A stretch of DNA of 64,000 nt, from the NCBI GenBank assembly GCA_017651065.1, contig JAGCDP010000022.1:27133-91132 (forward strand), read 5' to 3'. The stretch is from Treponema sp. Its GTDB lineage: Bacteria; Spirochaetota; Spirochaetia; Treponematales; Treponemataceae. How positions within the stretch are numbered: position 1 is the stretch's first letter; each line of letters begins with the position of its first letter. The notes beneath the pieces are model-generated. The model did no database searches. It was given only the letters and a program-made list of their open reading frames with translations, and was not told the DNA's origin. Both the position numbers and the translations under genes were made by a program. Shown piece by piece: positions 1-8,970 of the stretch.

Positions 1-1
1 T

Positions 2-658
2 GGAAAAAAACCTGTAAGATTAATACAACAATTGATTTACATGTCTTCAAAAAAAGATTCAATTATATTGGATTTTTTTGGTGGAAGTGGAACAACGACA
101 CATGCATGTATTCTTGCAAATCAAGATGACAATGGTAATCGTCAAAGTATTTTATGCCAAGCACAAGAAAATAATAAAATTTGTGAAAAAACAACTTATC
201 AGAGAATCTGTAATATCGAAAATGGATATAAACCTGAGAATAGCAAAAATGAAGTATCTGGCCTCGGTAATTCACTTAAATATTTCAGGACAACCTTTGT
301 TGGAAAAAACAATGCAGAAACAGCAACCGATTCCGATAGAATCATATTATCTCAAAAAGCAGGAACCCTTATTTCACTTTCTGAAAACACCCTTGAAGAA
401 ATAGAGGCTACAAATTCATATCAAATATATACAAATGGAAAACGATATACTGCTATTTATTTTACTGAGGATCTTTCCGATTTTCCAAAATTTGTCGAAG
501 AAGTTGAAAATAAAAATGCCCCAACTTCAGTATTTGTGTTTACATGGGGAAGCCCAGATATCTTCGAAAATGAATTTACAGATCTAAAAAACATAACAAT
601 CAAAGCAATTCCAAAACCTATTCTTGAAATATACAAATCTCTTAACGGAGGCTTATAA
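2..658 (+). CDS. mod: Type III restriction-modification methyltransferase (Mod), C-terminal part
   Basis: The reading frame is open from base 2, so this is the 3' end of a longer gene cut by the window edge. The first residues (GKKPVRLIQQLIYMSS) lead into DFFGGSGTTTHA, the AdoMet-binding FxGxG motif that lies late in beta-class N6-adenine methyltransferases such as type III Mod. Mod recognises the target site and methylates one strand; it also partners Res for cleavage. The ATG of res overlaps the stop by one base (TAATG), which indicates translational coupling and supports the type III assignment. The catalytic DPPY motif and the target-recognition domain lie upstream, outside the window. 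The region is clearly more AT-rich than the housekeeping genes that follow, which suggests transfer. Confidence 0.9.
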   Translation, partial: GKKPVRLIQQLIYMSSKKDSIILDFFGGSGTTTHACILANQDDNGNRQSILCQAQENNKICEKTTYQRICNIENGYKPENSKNEVSGLGNSLKYFRTTFVGKNNAETATDSDRIILSQKAGTLISLSENTLEEIEATNSYQIYTNGKRYTAIYFTEDLSDFPKFVEEVENKNAPTSVFVFTWGSPDIFENEFTDLKNITIKAIPKPILEIYKSLNGGL

Positions 659-3444
659 TGAATACTCTAGAATTTCAAAAGAAAGCTATAGATTCTCTTG
701 TGAATAATTTTAAACTCTTATATCCAAAAAAATCTGACACTCTTGATAAAACACCTAAAATCATTCTACAAGCTCCCACCGGTAGTGGAAAAACATTTAT
801 TACAGAAAGCTTTATTAATGAATTAAATAATCAACCAGATTTTACAGAAGATATAGCTTTTATTTGGATTACATTTAGCGATGACCTTGCAATGCAAAGT
901 CGGGATAAATTCCGAGAATATTTTTCTTCTAATCTAAACAACCAACTTCTTACTGTTGATGATTTCTCAAAAGGGAAACTTGAGAAAAATGATATTCTCT
1001 TTACAAACTGGCAAAAATTTAATATTGCAAAAGATAAATTTGATAAACGTTTATTACGTCGACCAGATAATGATGAAAGGAAATTAAAAGAAAGCGGGTA
1101 TTATTATGATGATATTCTTGAAAATACTCATGCAGAAGGTCGTGAAATAATTGTCATAATTGATGAAAGCCATGCTTATGATTCTAAAAGTGCAAAAGAA
1201 ATTGTTTTGGAACCAATAAAACCTCGTGTAATTGTAAAGATGTCTGCAACGCCTTTCAAAGATCAAAAAGATGAAGATGAATTCTACAATCTAAAGGGAC
1301 GAGAACTTGCAGCCATTGTTTCTGTAAAACGAAAAGATGTAATAGAAGCAGGTCTAATAAAAAAAGAAATTCTTGCACAAACAGAAGAAGACATCATCAC
1401 ACACACTGGAGAAGATATTGAAAAACTCCTTCTGAGACTTGCTATCGAAAAGCGTTTACAATTAAAAGCCGAATGGGAAAGAGTTGGTAAACAAATAAAT
1501 CCTCTTGTTTTGATTCAACTTCCTGATGATACACAAAAAGATAAGGACAAAGGTCTTGAAACCAAATATGAACATTCAAAAAAACTTCTTTTGGAGTTAG
1601 GAATTTCAGAAGAAAAGATTGCTTCAAAATTGAATGATTCATATGAAAATATGGAAAGTATTACTAAAAATGAAAGCACTGTGGATTTTATGTTTTTCAA
1701 AGTTGCAGCTGCAACAGGCTGGGATTGCCCTAGAGCACATATTCTTGTTCGATTTCGTGAAATAAAATCTGAAAATTTTAATACTCAAACACTCGGAAGA
1801 ATTCTTCGAATGCCTTTTGTGGATAGTAATTTTTCTAATGAATTATTACAAACTGGTTATCTCTTTACAAACTTTCCTCGAAGTGAAATTGGAATGCCAG
1901 ATGATGTTCACAATGAAAATCGTCCAAAGGTATTTACAGCAAAATTAACACCAGAGACAAAAAAAGAATTAGTAAAAAACACAATACTTTCTGGAATTGA
2001 AACCATTTTTAATCAGGCAAAAGAAGAAGCCTCTGAAGATAAATCAAAAATAGCACAATTAGAAATAATTTGTCATCAAACAATGGATACATTCTCAGCT
2101 TCTTTAGAAAAAATGAATTTTGTGACGGATGATATTAAAAATGATAATGATTTATTTGAAAAGACAGAACAAGCGATTGAAAATTCGATAAAGACTTTAT
2201 CGAATCAAATTTCTGATATCACAAAAGATTTTTTTACATTGGAAGATAATGAAACCATTACTGATAAAGTGATAAAACTTTCTGAAGATATAAAAGAGGT
2301 TGCTCTTGATAAATATCCTACACAAATAATATTAGATCCATTTCTTATCAGTGATTTTATTTCTCGAGCAGATTATGGTGACATAGGCTCTGTTGTAAGC
2401 TTTGAGAATTCATTTATTAATTCAATGAATAAATTCTTTGAAATTGATAAATCGAAAATATTAGATTCAGATTATGCAAAAAAACAACTTGCGAAAAAAG
2501 GTGTTGATACAGACTTTTCTCTTACACAAGATATAATGGTAAATGTAAGATTTAAAAGTGAAAATCCAATTGAAAATGATAACAGCGGAAAAAACATAAA
2601 ATATGAAATGTCTGAAAATGATGTTGAACATGAATTTGCCTGGAAGTGTTATGACATTCTTTGTGAACAAACTGAAGAAGATGCCAAAATAGGAAACGTT
2701 GCCCGTTCTTGGGGAAGTTTCAAAGGGGCGTTGAGAAATTGGTTTAAAAATTATGTTTTCCCTAATGTTAATCATATAGAGTATTACAAGGTTTTTATAA
2801 AAGATGTTCTTAAAGTTGACAGTGTGGTTAGAAGGGCAATTACTCAAAGTTTAAAAGAATATCGGCCTATTTTAAATGAATTTATTGCAAAAAGAACAAC
2901 AGCAGAAGAAAGTGAAAAATCTTTACCGTTTGCAATAAAATCAGAATACTCCTGGACAGATGAGTATGAACAATATCCAGCGAATCGAAGTATTGTTAAT
3001 CCCTTTTATCTTAGAAAAGATTACAATGGAAGAGATAACGAAACCGATTTTATAAAATATCTTGAAGAATCAAGTGGCGTAAATTGGTGGTTTAAAAACG
3101 GAGATAACGGTAAAGATTTTTTTGCAATCAAGTATTATAATTCAATAAAAGGTAAGAATAGTCTTTTTTACCCTGACTGGATTATAAAACTAGACGATGG
3201 TCGAATTTGTATTCTTGATACTAAAAAAGATTTGACTACCGAACAAAAAGAAACAAAAGACAAAGCCGAGGCCCTATATAATCGAATTCAATATCTCAAT
3301 AAGAATAGTAAAATAAAATATGTTGGAGGAATTGTTATTAAGGCAAACGGACAATGGTATATTCAATATCAAAGAGAATACAAATATAATCCAAATGATC
3401 TTAATATATCTGGATGGAAAAGTTTGGCCTGGAATGAAATATAA
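658..3444 (+). CDS. res: Type III restriction endonuclease subunit Res
   Basis: A 928-residue protein with the layout of type III Res: a superfamily 2 helicase followed by a C-terminal nuclease. Visible motifs are Walker A APTGSGKT (about residues 39-46), motif II DESH (about 169), motif III SATPF (about 195), and a late helicase motif containing TLGRILRMP. Near the end PDW (about 839) followed by ILDTKKD (about 853) fits a PD-(D/E)xK nuclease centre. Together with Mod it should cut unmethylated DNA after ATP-driven translocation. The length is typical for the family and no frameshift is seen, so the enzyme appears intact. The four-hairpin array lies 32 bp downstream and could be transcribed as its 3' region. 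Confidence 0.93.
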   Translation: MNTLEFQKKAIDSLVNNFKLLYPKKSDTLDKTPKIILQAPTGSGKTFITESFINELNNQPDFTEDIAFIWITFSDDLAMQSRDKFREYFSSNLNNQLLTVDDFSKGKLEKNDILFTNWQKFNIAKDKFDKRLLRRPDNDERKLKESGYYYDDILENTHAEGREIIVIIDESHAYDSKSAKEIVLEPIKPRVIVKMSATPFKDQKDEDEFYNLKGRELAAIVSVKRKDVIEAGLIKKEILAQTEEDIITHTGEDIEKLLLRLAIEKRLQLKAEWERVGKQINPLVLIQLPDDTQKDKDKGLETKYEHSKKLLLELGISEEKIASKLNDSYENMESITKNESTVDFMFFKVAAATGWDCPRAHILVRFREIKSENFNTQTLGRILRMPFVDSNFSNELLQTGYLFTNFPRSEIGMPDDVHNENRPKVFTAKLTPETKKELVKNTILSGIETIFNQAKEEASEDKSKIAQLEIICHQTMDTFSASLEKMNFVTDDIKNDNDLFEKTEQAIENSIKTLSNQISDITKDFFTLEDNETITDKVIKLSEDIKEVALDKYPTQIILDPFLISDFISRADYGDIGSVVSFENSFINSMNKFFEIDKSKILDSDYAKKQLAKKGVDTDFSLTQDIMVNVRFKSENPIENDNSGKNIKYEMSENDVEHEFAWKCYDILCEQTEEDAKIGNVARSWGSFKGALRNWFKNYVFPNVNHIEYYKVFIKDVLKVDSVVRRAITQSLKEYRPILNEFIAKRTTAEESEKSLPFAIKSEYSWTDEYEQYPANRSIVNPFYLRKDYNGRDNETDFIKYLEESSGVNWWFKNGDNGKDFFAIKYYNSIKGKNSLFYPDWIIKLDDGRICILDTKKDLTTEQKETKDKAEALYNRIQYLNKNSKIKYVGGIVIKANGQWYIQYQREYKYNPNDLNISGWKSLAWNEI

Positions 3445-3475
3445 GATTGGAACAATAATACTAGGGAAGCTTTTC

Positions 3476-3733
3476 TCCGACTAAATTATGAAATTTAGGC
3501 TTTTAGTCGGCAAAAATTGAAAGAGATTTAATTAAATCTGTGTAAAATTCCCGACTAAATGAATGATTTTGTTTATTTAGTCGGGAATTTTTTTATTGTA
3601 GGCTTTATAAAATACATTTTTTTCCCGACTAAATGTCGGTTTTGGATAAATTGGTCGGGAAATTTCCGAAAAAAGTATAAAAGGGAACCCTTTTTTTCCC
3701 GACTAAAACGACTTTTTTATCAGTTTGGTCGGG
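3476..3733. repeat. Array of four hairpins at an exact 74-bp period
   Basis: Four 36-bp imperfect palindromes lie at 3476-3511, 3550-3585, 3624-3659 and 3698-3733, separated by 38-bp spacers. The left arms read (T/C)CCGACTAAA and the right arms end TT(A/G)GTCGG(G/C). Both arms repeat at exactly 74 bp, while loops and spacers differ apart from a T-rich loop centre. Copy 2 is a perfect 15-bp inverted repeat (3546-3560 with 3575-3589). Copies 3 and 4 carry T-G in place of T-A in the stem; as RNA on the plus strand this is a tolerated wobble, whereas on the minus strand it would be A-C. This weakly favours plus-strand RNA. No known family was recognised. Confidence 0.85.
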
Positions 3734-3739
3734 GTTTTT

Positions 3740-3831
3740 AAGGGGTGGAACCCCTTAGGAGAGGGGGTAGCGGAAAAGACCGGAGCGAGCGAATGCGAGT
3801 GAGGACTTTGGAGCGAGGGGCAGGCGCCCCT
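3740..3831. other. Intergenic region with two GC-rich hairpins before proS
   Basis: This stretch follows the hairpin array. It holds AAGGGG/CCCCTT (3740-3745 with 3751-3756) and AGGGGC/GCCCCT (3816-3821 with 3826-3831), with a G- and A-rich segment between them that repeats 'gcgag/gagcga' words. Its composition differs sharply from the AT-rich array on the left. The second hairpin ends just before the proS promoter. No gene is supported here. Confidence 0.5.
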
Positions 3832-3855
3832 ATTTTCAATCCTTTTTATTTCTAC

Positions 3856-3861
3856 TATAAT
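3856..3861 (+). promoter_or_regulatory. proS -10 element (TATAAT)
   Basis: A consensus TATAAT lies nine bases before the proS ATG, with a weak TTTTCA at 3833-3838 (17-bp spacing). No ribosome binding site fits between it and the start codon. Transcription would begin at or within a few bases of the ATG, so proS may be read from a leaderless or near-leaderless message. Confidence 0.5.
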
Positions 3862-3870
3862 ATCCCCATT

Positions 3871-5625
3871 ATGAAAGCATCTAATTTTATTATCTGGACG
3901 CTGCGTGAGGCGCCTAATGACGCTGTTATTGCCAGTCATCAGTTGATGATGCGCGCAGGACTTATCCGTAAGCTTGGAAACGGACTTTATTCTTATATGC
4001 CTATGGGACTTAAGGCATTCCGTAAGGTAGAAAAAATTATTCGTGAAGAACTGGACAAAGCCGGTATGCTTGAAATGAAGCCTACTGTTATTCAGCCCGG
4101 TGAAATCTGGAAGGAAAGTGGCCGCTGGGAAAAAATGGGACCCGAAATGCTCAAGCCGCAGAATCGTGGTGGCCAGGATATGGTTGTTTCTCCTACTGCA
4201 GAAGAAGCCTTTACTGCTCTGGTTCGTGATGCCCTTGATTCTTACAAGCAGCTTCCTTTTACATTGTATCAGATTAATACTAAATATCGTGATGAAATCC
4301 GTCCGCGCTATGGCGTTATGAGAGGACGCGAATTTACAATGATGGACGCCTACTCGTTTGATAAAGACCAGACAGATCTGGACGAATCTTACAACAAGGC
4401 TGCAGCTGCTTACCGCCGTATCTTTAAGCGCATGGGGCTGGAAACTATTTCTGTTCGTGCAGATACTGGTGCTATGGGTGGTTCTGGTTCTGAAGAATTC
4501 ATGGTAGAAAGCGAAGTAGGTGACGATACACTTATTCTTTGTCCTGGCTGTAAATATGCTGCAAACGTAGAAAAAGCCAGCTGCCGCGACGACGTTGCCC
4601 TTGGTGCAGACGGAAAACCACAGGCTGCTACAACTGCTGCTGTTGAAGAGATTCCTACTCCAAATGTTCGCACAATCGAAGAACTGAGCGAGTTCCTTAA
4701 GACAACTCCACAGGCATTTATTAAGACTCTTATTTACAAGGTAGAAAATCCTGGTGTTGAGCTTGAAGGTGACTTTGTTGCTGTTTGTATTCGCGGCGAC
4801 CTTGATGTAAACGAAGCTAAATTGTGTGCTCTTCTTAAAGCCAGCTCTGTTGAACTTGCAGAAGAAGCTGATGTTGTTCGCATTACAGACGCTCCTGTTG
4901 GTTTTGCAGGCCCTGTAAACTTAAAGAAAGCACAGGTTATTGCAGATAAAACTGTAATGACAATGCACGACGCTGTAACCGGTGGTCTTAAAAAAGATGT
5001 TCACTTTATTCATGTTGAACCAGGCCGCGACTTTACTCCGTTTATGACTGCCGATGTTCGCGTTGTAAAACCTGGAGATATTTGTCCTGAATGTGGCGGA
5101 ACCTTCTACTCTAAAAAAGGTAACGAGCTTGGTCATATCTTTAAGCTTGGAACAAAATATACTCAGAGCATGAACGTAACTTACCTTGACGTTAGCGGAA
5201 AGCCTGTTACTCCTGTTATGGGCTGCTACGGAATTGGTGTAGACCGTACTCTTGCAAGTATTATTGAAGGTCACCACGACGACAAGGGAATTATCTGGCC
5301 AATGAGTGTTGCTCCATTCCAGGTTGCAGTTATTCCTGTTATGTACAAAGACAAAATGAAGGAAGTTGCAGACAAGCTTTATGATGAACTTACTGCAGCC
5401 GGTATAGAAGTTCTTCTTGATGACCGCAACGAACGCCCAGGTGTTAAGTTTACAGACTCTGAACTTTTGGGTTATCCAATTCGTATTGTTGTTGGCGACA
5501 AGAATCTTCCAAATGTTGAATTAAAGCTTCGCACTGCAGAGGCTCCAGAGCTTGTACCAGCTGAACAGGCTGCTGCTAAAGCAATTGAAATTGTAAAAGC
5601 AGAAATGGATAAGTTGAACGGATAA
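3871..5625 (+). CDS. proS: Prolyl-tRNA synthetase
   Basis: Charges tRNA-Pro with proline in the cytoplasm. The 584-residue protein starts MKASNFIIWTLREAP and shows the class II synthetase motifs: motif 2 region RDEIRPRYGVMRGREFTMMD (about 148-167) and the C-terminal motif 3 GCYGIGVDRTLAS. The middle part (about residues 225-385) matches the inserted editing domain of bacterial-type ProRS, and a CPxC-type pair (CPECGG) follows. The frame is open further upstream to 3745, but the family begins with a conserved TLRExPxDA segment right after the start, so ATG 3871 is chosen. It is followed after four bases by a secreted protein gene. Confidence 0.96.
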   Translation: MKASNFIIWTLREAPNDAVIASHQLMMRAGLIRKLGNGLYSYMPMGLKAFRKVEKIIREELDKAGMLEMKPTVIQPGEIWKESGRWEKMGPEMLKPQNRGGQDMVVSPTAEEAFTALVRDALDSYKQLPFTLYQINTKYRDEIRPRYGVMRGREFTMMDAYSFDKDQTDLDESYNKAAAAYRRIFKRMGLETISVRADTGAMGGSGSEEFMVESEVGDDTLILCPGCKYAANVEKASCRDDVALGADGKPQAATTAAVEEIPTPNVRTIEELSEFLKTTPQAFIKTLIYKVENPGVELEGDFVAVCIRGDLDVNEAKLCALLKASSVELAEEADVVRITDAPVGFAGPVNLKKAQVIADKTVMTMHDAVTGGLKKDVHFIHVEPGRDFTPFMTADVRVVKPGDICPECGGTFYSKKGNELGHIFKLGTKYTQSMNVTYLDVSGKPVTPVMGCYGIGVDRTLASIIEGHHDDKGIIWPMSVAPFQVAVIPVMYKDKMKEVADKLYDELTAAGIEVLLDDRNERPGVKFTDSELLGYPIRIVVGDKNLPNVELKLRTAEAPELVPAEQAAAKAIEIVKAEMDKLNG

Positions 5626-5629
5626 AACT

Positions 5630-6691
5630 ATGAAAAAACTGATTTTAATAATGACATTGGTTCTTGGAGGTGCGCTTGCTTTTGCTCTTCCAGGCTTTAC
5701 TCCATTTGTACCAGATACAGCCGGAGAATATGTTTATTACCGCGACTATTCTTTTGAACGCGAAAGCTATGTCGGCCTTTTGAGTTATGATGAGACATCG
5801 TATCAGATCCGCTATTACGCACCTGCAGACCGCGAGCTTGGTTTACCTGAATTGAATCTGGCACTTCTTTTTTCAGTTAATCCTGAATCTTCTTTCATGG
5901 ATATGACCGGTGAAAGAATTATTACAGATGTTGATCCATATGGCGACGATGTTGATATTTTGAATTATCTGCACGACCTGCTTTATGAATTTTCTTCACG
6001 CCGCATTAAGCTTGATGAACTTGCAGGAAGCGAAGTTTTTTCTAGCCAGGAATTTGAGCAGTTTGGCGGAAAAGTAACAATGTGCTTTGACAGCATGATT
6101 CCTCTTTTTAATCTTAAGCAGATTCTTGGTCCTGCAAATGAGATGCTTTTTTCTTGCGTTACATTCGGCCGCCTTTTGAGTTCAGAAGACAAATCTTTTG
6201 ATAACTTTAAGGGTTTTGTTCCTGCTAAGGAATATCACGCACCAACAAAAACAAAGATTAAGGGAAAATCAAAGAAGTATAAGCTCGAAGACGGACAGCA
6301 GATTACACTTGATTCAAACTGGACTCAGGAAATGGAAAATATGTGGATGTATGGCGAAGAAGCCTTTATATCTATTGCATCTATTCCTCAGTATTTTGAA
6401 GATCAGGCAATGAATGATTTGTATGTTTTGCGCCGTATTCTTGAAAGCACAGACGGTTCATATACAGACATTGAAAATGCTGAATTTACTTTTGATGTAA
6501 AAAATTTCCGAATCAGAGTAATAACACATGTATCTCAGCCGGAAGACAAACAGGTTGTTTATGTTGTAAAACAGATAACAACAAACCCTTCAAAAAAAGT
6601 AAACAGCTATCTTGCACTTTCTGCATATGAAGACAGCTATCTTGCAAAGAGCAGTTATTACACTAAATTGTTGAAATCTTTTAAAGACTAA
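5630..6691 (+). CDS. Secreted protein of unknown function
   Basis: A 353-residue protein with a clear signal peptide (MKKLILIMTLVLGGALAFA, probably cleaved after ALAFA). No lipobox cysteine and no domain I recognise. The start is four bases after the proS stop, so it is probably co-transcribed with proS. The mature part is mixed charged and aromatic, with no transmembrane segment after the signal. Its 3' end overlaps the end of the convergent GerMN gene by 11 bp. Likely periplasmic; function unknown. Confidence 0.75.
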   Translation: MKKLILIMTLVLGGALAFALPGFTPFVPDTAGEYVYYRDYSFERESYVGLLSYDETSYQIRYYAPADRELGLPELNLALLFSVNPESSFMDMTGERIITDVDPYGDDVDILNYLHDLLYEFSSRRIKLDELAGSEVFSSQEFEQFGGKVTMCFDSMIPLFNLKQILGPANEMLFSCVTFGRLLSSEDKSFDNFKGFVPAKEYHAPTKTKIKGKSKKYKLEDGQQITLDSNWTQEMENMWMYGEEAFISIASIPQYFEDQAMNDLYVLRRILESTDGSYTDIENAEFTFDVKNFRIRVITHVSQPEDKQVVYVVKQITTNPSKKVNSYLALSAYEDSYLAKSSYYTKLLKSFKD

Positions 6692-7484
6692 ACGAAGTTC
6701 TTGAAAGCGGAGAGCCTATCCACTGGCCTTCGCTTCCAAGGTAATCCTTTTTCTGACCTTCAATCAAAAACTGAACAGAATTAACTGTAGAAAAAGTTGT
6801 GGCAGTATATACAATCTGCATTAACTGTGCAGTATAACCTTCTACACCGTTCGTATTAAATTCAAAAGAATCATTAAAATCAAGATAAGCAACTCCGTCT
6901 GAAACGCGAGCTCCAAGCAGCTTTGTTCCTGTTGGAATGAGCGAAATACACTCTCGTTCTTCTGATTTTGTTGTGTCCGGGCCTGCAATTACTGCTTTAA
7001 TTGCTGTTGTAAGCGGAGAATCATTTTTTGCAACCTTGCGTTTTACAATTTTGCGGTTGATTGAGCCGTCTGCATCAATTTCTACAAAGCAAAGCTGAAG
7101 TTCTGTATATGCATTTTGAACAGGTTTCTTTTCTTCGGCTGGTTTTTTAGTTTCGGCAGGCTGCTGTTCCTGTTTTTGTTCAGTTTTTTCCTGTGTGGCT
7201 GCCGGTTCCTGTGGTTTTGTGGCAGGAGTCTGTGGTTCAACCTTTATAACAACTTCATCAGATTCCGGTGCAAGCGGAATTTTTACAGTTTCCTTTTCGC
7301 TTGGAGTGTGATTTTCTACAAATTCAGGTGTAGAACCGAATACGCGTTCAAAAAATCTGGTTTCCTTAAGATTTGTAAGGATTGAATCCTTTTTTACAAG
7401 GAAAAAAATGAAAATAATGAGAATTGCTAAAATTATGCAGGCTAATGTAAGGCCTGTTTTTTTCTTTGAACTTTTATCTGCCAT
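6681..7484 (-). CDS. Membrane-anchored GerMN-domain protein
   Basis: The 267-residue protein has a short basic N-terminus and one transmembrane helix (about 11-30). A Pro/Glu/Lys/Gln-rich linker (about 60-120) follows, then a C-terminal domain (about 128-267) resembling the sporulation GerM/GerMN fold, with SPLTTAIKAVIAGP and GVAYLDFNDSF as typical segments. In non-sporulating bacteria such domains occur in envelope proteins of unclear function. It starts seven bases after the nnr stop with no good ribosome binding site, so translation is probably coupled to nnr. Domain call is from recognition of the motif pattern only. Confidence 0.75.
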   Translation of the reverse strand: MADKSSKKKTGLTLACIILAILIIFIFFLVKKDSILTNLKETRFFERVFGSTPEFVENHTPSEKETVKIPLAPESDEVVIKVEPQTPATKPQEPAATQEKTEQKQEQQPAETKKPAEEKKPVQNAYTELQLCFVEIDADGSINRKIVKRKVAKNDSPLTTAIKAVIAGPDTTKSEERECISLIPTGTKLLGARVSDGVAYLDFNDSFEFNTNGVEGYTAQLMQIVYTATTFSTVNSVQFLIEGQKKDYLGSEGQWIGSPLSRTSFSL

Positions 7485-7491
7485 ATTTTGA

Positions 7492-8970
7492 TTATCGGCA
7501 AAGTTTTAAAGGGGTTAAGTCATATGCGTCGCTGCCATGCTTTTTTCCGGCTAAGGCGTGGGCTTCGCAGGCAGAAATAGCGGCATCTTTTGCAGTGTAG
7601 CCTTGTGCAAGCAACGAGGCAATCATACCGGCAAGGGCGTCTCCGCTGCCACCTTTTGCAAGGCTTGGACTTCCGTCGCTTATAATGTAGATTTGTCCAC
7701 CTCTGACAATAAAAGTATTTGCGCTTTTTATTACAAGAGTTGCATTTGGAAAGAGGCTGTTTATTTTTTGCCCCAAAAGGATTTTAATTTGAGGGTCTTC
7801 TGTAAGGGTTTCTACAGAAATCTGGCCCATTTGTTTTGGGAAAATCTTAAGACTTTTGCAAAAACGGTAAAATTCTAAAATGTGAGGGGTTAAAATTATG
7901 CGGGCGTTTGCTTTTGCCTGGATTTTTTGCAAAAAGTTGATAAAGTTTTCATTCCCAAAGACTCCAGCATCAAAAACAACGGCCGGATTCTTGTTAGCAG
8001 AAGATTTAATCCAGGTGGAAATCTGTTCTAATGCACAGGTAAGGCTTTTTTCCAGGCCAGGGCCACAGACAATACAGTTGGTTTTTGCCGGAATTACAGG
8101 ACTTATCATAAGTTCCGGAGAAATTTTAAACTGCTTAAGGTTTGAATGTTCAAGTTCTATAAGACTTGTAAGTCCGCTTCCAAAATTCATTGCTGCTGTG
8201 GCGCTGATTATAGCAGCCCCGGATTTTTCTCCTGCAAAGACTGCTGTATGACCGTAGGTTCCTTTGTGTGCGGCTTTATTTTTGCGCATTGGCAGCTTAA
8301 GGTCTTGTGGCTCAACAAGATGGATATGTGGTGCTGCAAGCATAACATTTTCAAAAAGAGAACGTTCTAGACCAAGGTTTGCAACAATTATATTACCAGA
8401 CATGGCTTTGGCCTTGTCGCTATAAAGGGCAAGCTTTTGTTCTCCCATTGTAAGAGTGTAGCTGGCATTAAAAGCAAGCCCGGAAGAAATATCGCAGGCT
8501 ATTCTAAGAGCCTGGGCTTTGTTTGCAGCTTCTAAAATTTTAAGGACCTGTGGAGCAAGCTGACCTTTAAAACCTGTTCCATAAAGGCAGTCTACAATGA
8601 TAAGTCCACAAGGCTGTGGTTTTTCGTATTCGTTTAAAAGTTCCAGAAGTGCTTTTTTTGTAATAAAAGGAATGCCCATTTTCTTGCACATTGTGTACTG
8701 GGCTTTGGCTTCTGCTGCCACCGGGGCTTCAAGAGTAAAAATCAGGGGCTCGAGTTCGCCCTTAATCAGTCTTGCAAGAGCATAACCGTCACCGCCATTG
8801 TTGCCTTTACCGCAAAGAATAAGGCATTTGGTCTGGCCGGCAGATTTTTTTTCAAGTATAAGATTTTTTAAGGCAAGTGCGGCATTTTCCATCATTATAA
8901 AATCAGGAAAGCCGAACTTTTGTTTTGCGAGTGCTTCTAATTGCGAAGGATTGTCAAAGACTTTCTGCAT
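7492..8970 (-). CDS. nnr: Bifunctional NAD(P)H-hydrate epimerase / dehydratase
   Basis: Repairs damaged NADH and NADPH hydrates. Residues 1 to about 210 are the YjeF_N epimerase half, with CGKGNNGGDGYALAR near residue 53. The C-terminal half is the ribokinase-like ADP/ATP-dependent dehydratase, with KGGSGDALAGMIASLLAQG near the end. The length (492) is normal for the fused enzyme. The start codon overlaps the pgsA stop by one base, and the gene lies in a minus-strand operon cmk-like, pgsA, nnr, GerMN. Confidence 0.95.
   Translation of the reverse strand: MQKVFDNPSQLEALAKQKFGFPDFIMMENAALALKNLILEKKSAGQTKCLILCGKGNNGGDGYALARLIKGELEPLIFTLEAPVAAEAKAQYTMCKKMGIPFITKKALLELLNEYEKPQPCGLIIVDCLYGTGFKGQLAPQVLKILEAANKAQALRIACDISSGLAFNASYTLTMGEQKLALYSDKAKAMSGNIIVANLGLERSLFENVMLAAPHIHLVEPQDLKLPMRKNKAAHKGTYGHTAVFAGEKSGAAIISATAAMNFGSGLTSLIELEHSNLKQFKISPELMISPVIPAKTNCIVCGPGLEKSLTCALEQISTWIKSSANKNPAVVFDAGVFGNENFINFLQKIQAKANARIILTPHILEFYRFCKSLKIFPKQMGQISVETLTEDPQIKILLGQKINSLFPNATLVIKSANTFIVRGGQIYIISDGSPSLAKGGSGDALAGMIASLLAQGYTAKDAAISACEAHALAGKKHGSDAYDLTPLKLCR

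Noticed and set aside
3476..3733. CRISPR array (36-bp repeat, 38-bp spacer)
   Set aside because: The period and sizes fit, but only the hairpin arms are conserved. Repeat interiors differ strongly among copies and no cas gene is present.
3559..3741. Small open frame across the hairpin array
   Set aside because: The 74-bp period is not a multiple of three, no ribosome binding site exists, and the frame runs through palindromes.
3745..3870. N-terminal extension of proS
   Set aside because: The extra 42 residues are low-complexity, encoded by hairpin sequence, and unlike any ProRS start.
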